DNA of 45,004 nucleotides from an uncultured Bacilli bacterium. Lineage in GTDB: Bacteria > Bacillota_I > Bacilli_A > RF39 > UBA660. Positions within the stretch are counted from its first letter, which is position 1, and the number at the start of each line of letters is the position of its first letter. The notes beneath the pieces are model-generated. The model did not search any database. It saw nothing but the letters and a program-made list of their open reading frames with translations, and was not told the DNA's origin. The position numbers and the translations under genes were made by a program. The stretch is from positions 1 to 45,004 of the forward strand of contig CAKOOQ010000006.1 of NCBI GenBank assembly GCA_934098555.1, in the 5' to 3' direction. Shown in pieces: positions 41,525 to 45,004 of this stretch.

Positions 41525-43440
41525 ATGAATGAAGAAAAGAAAGTCGCAGGGCTTTATATTCGTGTATCTACTGAAGATCAAGCAAGAGAAGGATTTAGTT
41601 TACCAGAGTAAGAAAAAAGATTAAGGGCTATGTGTGAATATAAAAACTATGAAGTATATGATGTATATGAAGAACGAGGAATAAGTGCTAAACAGGTAAT
41701 TACAGGCCTGAATTTGAAAGATTATTACAAGATGTTAGAGATAAGAAGGTAAATACTATTGCAGTATTAAAACTGGATAGATTAACGAGGTCAGTTGCAG
41801 ATTGGGAAAAGATACTTACATTTTTAGAAGAAAATGAAGCTTATTTAGATTGTGCTAATGATGAAATAAATACTACTAATGCTAATGGTAAAATGATATC
41901 AAGAATACTTACATCAGTTTCACAACAAGAAATTGAAAGAACAAGTGAAAGAACTAAAATCGGACTAGCAGGGGCTATTAAAGTTGGTCATATTCCACAT
42001 CAAGCACCTTTAGGATATAAACATGAAAATAAAAAATTAGTAATTGATTATGCTACCAAAGATGTTGCTGTTAGAATATTTAATATGTACCATGATGGAT
42101 TATCTTATAAAAAGATAAGTAATATTTTAAATGAGGAAAAAGTATTAGATAAAACTAATTGGAGAGATTCAACAATTTTAAATATACTTGAAAATCCTAT
42201 TTATAAAGGAGATTTTATTCATGGTAGAAGAACGAAGAAACCTACTTATTATTTTGATGTGGTTGAACCATTAGTTAGTAAAGAATATTGGGAAGAATGT
42301 CAGGTACAACAAAAGAAAAATTCTAGAAGTTTTCAAAGAACTCTTACTTATCTATTTATGCAAAAATTAAAATGTCCTAAATGTAAAAGAATATTAGGAG
42401 GTAAAGCAACTACAAAGAAAAATGGTAATTCATATTATTACTATTATTGTCATGATTGTAAAATTAGTTTTAAAGAATCTGAAATAGAAAAAACAATAGA
42501 TGAATATATGAATTCTATTGTTGAATATGATTCTATCGTTAATCAATACTTCTTACCAATGATAAAACAAAAAATAGAAAATCCAAAAGAAGAATTAGAA
42601 AAAGAACTAAAGAGTCAAAAATCTAAATTTGATAGGATTAGGGAAGCATATATCAATGAAGTATTTACTTTAAAAGAATATAATGCAGAGTGAAAGAAAG
42701 TCGAAGATATTATAAATGATTTAGAAACTAAATTAAATGAAACTGAAGTGTGTGAAAAATTAAAATTTACTCCTAATGATATTTTAGTTAAAAGAGATAT
42801 CGACTTTATCAATTCTATCAAGTACCCGGATAAATTTAAACAAAGAAATAAATTTTGGAATGAGTATACACGAGAAGAAAAAGCCGAACTTATAATGAAA
42901 TATATTGAAGAAATAGAACTGACTGATAAATATGGAAATTATACTGATCTAGAATTTATCAAATTTAGAGAAAGTATCGCAAATACTTCTAATGATTTAT
43001 ATTTTAAAGGTTATTATGATAGATATGTTCCTTCATTATTTGGAAATATTTATGGGAAGATTAGATTTAGTGAGTATTTACCTGAAGAAGAATTAACACA
43101 GCAAATAATGAGATTAAGACAATTCTATGATGTTGGTTATTATGAAGCAACTTATACTGTTAAAGATAAAGTATTCTACTTTGACTTTATAGAAGATAAT
43201 AAAACAATTGTTAGAGTGTTCCCACAAGAAGATTATAGAAAAATTGATCCTGATGAGAAAATGGAAACATATAATCTTGGAGTATTATATGTTAAAGAAG
43301 ATAATGGGACATTACTAGAAAATGAGGACGATGTATTTAAATATATACCTGCTGAATGTGATAGTAATGTTGTATATAGTAAGGAACCTATACTAGTGAA
43401 ATCAAAACCTGTTCCTTACTATGAAGATGAAGAAAATTAG
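41525..43440 (+). pseudogene. Large serine recombinase, three lesions
   Basis: Resolvase start VAGLYIRVSTEDQAREGFSL has the catalytic Ser in RVST. Then come IAVLKLDRLTRSVADWEKIL, SVSQQEIERTSERTKIGLAG, the recombinase domain PLGYKHENKKL, and a zinc-ribbon with KCPKCKRILGG and YYYCHDC, a coiled coil and a ~200-residue C-terminal tail. Lesions: CAA to TAA at codon 29 (41609-41611); loss of one A near 41693 where AAACAGG should read AAAACAGG; and TGG to TGA at 42691-42693. Repaired length is about 638 residues. The family integrates and excises elements between att sites. RBS aaaggag. Confidence 0.88.
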
Positions 43441-43585
43441 AGAAGATGAAATTTCTTCACAATAAAATGTGTGGCACGTTTCGTTTGCAAAGTAAATGAA
43501 AGTGGCTATAACATTCTATTCTATTTTATGCAAGTTTTAACTATTACGAAGTTTTAGTTATTACTTGAATAAGATAAAACGGATT

Positions 43586-43660
43586 CTAAGGTGTTAAACC
43601 TTAGCTCCCATATCTTGTTAGTATGACAAGATATATAGAGAGTTATACATCTTGTCAAGT
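43586..43660 (+). other. oriT of pMV158/MobV type
   Basis: ATATCTTGT (43610-43618) pairs perfectly with ACAAGATAT (43626-43634) and is followed by TATAGAGAG (43634-43642) and TTATAC (43643-43648), then ATCTTGTC repeating the arm. This copies the pMV158 origin of transfer, where TAGTGTG/TTATAC is nicked between G and T after an inverted repeat. The predicted nick is between 43642 and 43643. A second hairpin, CTAAGGT/ACCTTAG (43586-43604), lies upstream. The rest of 43441-43704 holds no gene. Confidence 0.7.
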
Positions 43661-43704
43661 GCTTAAAAAAACCCTTATCAAGATAGAATTGGAGGTGAAA
43701 TAAT

Positions 43705-45004
43705 GTAGAATTAGCATACTCATTTCATATTGGAAATGATAAAAATAAAACTAAAAAAGCAAAGCAAAAGAATACTCCTACTAACTATAATAATAATGCT
43801 ATTCAAAATGCTATTCAGTTATCAAAAGTAAATCATCATAACCTAAGACAATATGATAATAATCCAGAGAAGATACAAACTTTATATGGTTCAAGTGATA
43901 TTGTAAAAGATGTTAAAGATTTATATAAACAAGAATTTGAAGAATCAAGATTAGAATATAATTCTAAACAAACTAGAGATGATAGAAAAATAAAAGATTA
44001 TTATAGTAAGATTAGTAATGATACAAAACACGATTTAGCAGTAGAAATAATTATAGAACTTGGAGATATGGATTATTGGCGGGATAAAGATGATAAAGAA
44101 ATGTATAAAATGGAAAGAGTTTATGATGAGCAAGTTTTATATTTAAGAAAACTAGTTCCAGATTTTAAAGTAGCAAATGCGACTATACATTTTGATGAAT
44201 CTTCTCCACATCTTCATATAGTAGGAATAGCAGTTAAAGAAAATTGTAAAACAGGTATGAGTAAGCAAGTTGGTAAATGTAGTGTATTTACAAAAGATAA
44301 TTTACCTAAAATACAAGATAAAATGAGAGATAACTGTATTCAATCATTTAATAAAGAATATGGTTTAAATGCAGTATTAAAAGATAAGCAAAAAGGAAGA
44401 AATATTGATTATAGAGTTAGTCAAATGGCTGATTATGATGAACTTAAAAAGAATTATAATAAGCAAAGACAAAAAATAAATAAACTTAATAATCAGACAA
44501 AGGACTTAAATACAAAATCAGAAGAAATAAAAGATATTATTAATAATTTAAAAAATCAACCTTTATCAAATAAGAATTTACTTTTATCTAATCAAAATAA
44601 AGATAAGATAATTGATTATATAGAAGAAGTAAATAAATCTACTAATGACTTTAAAGAAATAACTAATTATTCTTTAACAGTAGATAAAATAAAGGAAGAT
44701 TTTGAAGAAAATCATAACTCTATTGATAATTTAAGAAAAAGAGTAAAAGAACAAAATCAAGAAATAAATGATTTAAGATATGATTTAAATAATAAAGATA
44801 ATGAAATATCATCTTTAAAATCAAAAATAAAAGATTTAAAGGATTCATTAGACTATTGGAAAGATAAATTTCAAAGAGTAATAAAATTTATTCACGATAA
44901 AATACATGGTATATTTGGTGATAAAGATGAAAAATACAAAGAAATGGCTGATAATTTATTTATTAATGGTATTATGGACGAAAATGAATATACTAGTGTT
45001 ATCA
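43705..45004 (+). CDS. mobV: MobV (Mob_Pre) relaxase, start frameshifted, runs off window
   Basis: The open frame begins VELAYSFHIGNDKNKTKKAK and stays open to the window end (433 codons). Motifs: AIQLSKVNHHNLRQYDNN (MobV motif I region) and ATIHFDESSPHLHIVGIAV, the H-x-D-E-x-x-P-H-x-H metal site. A long coiled coil follows (NKQRQKINKLNNQ onwards). The only ATG near the RBS GGAGGTG is 43703-43705, out of frame: it reads ATG-TAG. Inserting one base (ATG-GTA-GAA) would restore Met-Val-Glu, so a single G was probably lost. No in-frame ATG follows for about 130 codons. It nicks oriT to start transfer. It may be a young pseudogene. Confidence 0.75.

Larger units (their letters stand above)
41316..45004 (+). 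mobile_element. Left part of a mobilizable element (serine recombinase, oriT, MobV)
   Basis: The recombinase pseudogene, oriT and MobV gene form one unit that continues past the window. The left border was not identified; the promoter and palindrome before the recombinase leader are the first parts that clearly belong. Elements with a large serine recombinase and a MobV relaxase are mobilizable by a helper's conjugation machinery. Both genes carry disabling lesions, so this copy looks fixed unless rescued in trans. Confidence 0.6.

Noticed and set aside
42685..42700. TGA read as Trp (Mycoplasma-type genetic code)
   Set aside because: feoA, and the surface gene at 65 whose paralogue ends at the same residue with TAA, both end in TGA; the recombinase also carries a TAA and a frameshift, so decay explains its TGA better.

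Overview
The window is AT-rich (roughly one third GC by eye) and reads as a chromosomal segment of a low-GC Bacillota, most likely an unnamed gut-type lineage near Erysipelotrichia or the RF39-like Bacilli. The evidence is a GerA-type spore germination operon, the Bacilli-specific primosome pair DnaB/DnaI, AGGAGG-type ribosome binding sites, short U-tailed terminators, and a Gram-positive Tad-like pilus locus. TGA is used as a stop (feoA and the first surface gene end with it), so the Mycoplasma code does not apply. The taxonomy is inference.

Layout. (1) 65-1720: a TM-anchored surface protein whose last ~60 residues look like the variable region of a diversity-generating retroelement (DGR) target. 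(2) 1.8-2.2 kb: an IS256-family transposase relic. (3) 2.28-9.45 kb: a collinear Tad-like operon: Flp-type pilin, two TadE/TadG-like pseudopilins, TadZ-like and TadA ATPases, TadB- and TadC-like membrane proteins, a minor pseudopilin and a 602-residue pseudopilin-headed adhesin. (4) 9.53-16.9 kb: two giant surface proteins that share an N-terminal half with each other and a secretion head with the first gene, but have different C-terminal modules (variable-domain homologue versus beta-helix). (5) 17.0-20.5 kb, minus strand: gerAA-gerAC-gerAB. (6) 20.6-23.1 kb: 23S rRNA m5U methyltransferase, GNAT acetyltransferase, SAM methyltransferase.

(7) 23.1-28.6 kb: a two-gene unit made of a 1732-residue SF2 helicase with a possible ADP-ribosyltransferase-like head and seven tandem 72-residue repeats, plus an 86-residue partner; it has the look of an uncharacterised defence system. 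(8) 28.6-31.1 kb: a decay zone with broken NIF3/YqfO-like and response regulator genes and a third gene split by an IS200/IS605 element. That element has a dead TnpA, an apparently intact TnpB and a recognisable right-end omega-RNA; its borders can be read from restoration of the host frame. (9) 31.2-35.3 kb: TM-anchored HExxH metalloprotease, ribulose-phosphate epimerase, and a CsoR-type copper repressor with its operator, followed by a membrane thioredoxin. (10) 35.4-40.8 kb: dnaB, dnaI, a small opposite-strand gene, feoA, feoB and an HD-like protein lacking its HD pair.

(11) 40.86-45.0 kb: tRNA-Thr(GGT), a small hypothetical gene and the start of a mobilizable element. This carries an attenuated leader, a large serine recombinase broken by three lesions, a pMV158-like oriT and a MobV relaxase whose start is frameshifted and which runs off the window.

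The best candidates for something new are the adenine-poor, GC-rich variable region at the end of the first gene, with no reverse transcriptase in view, and the repeat-bearing helicase with its small partner.
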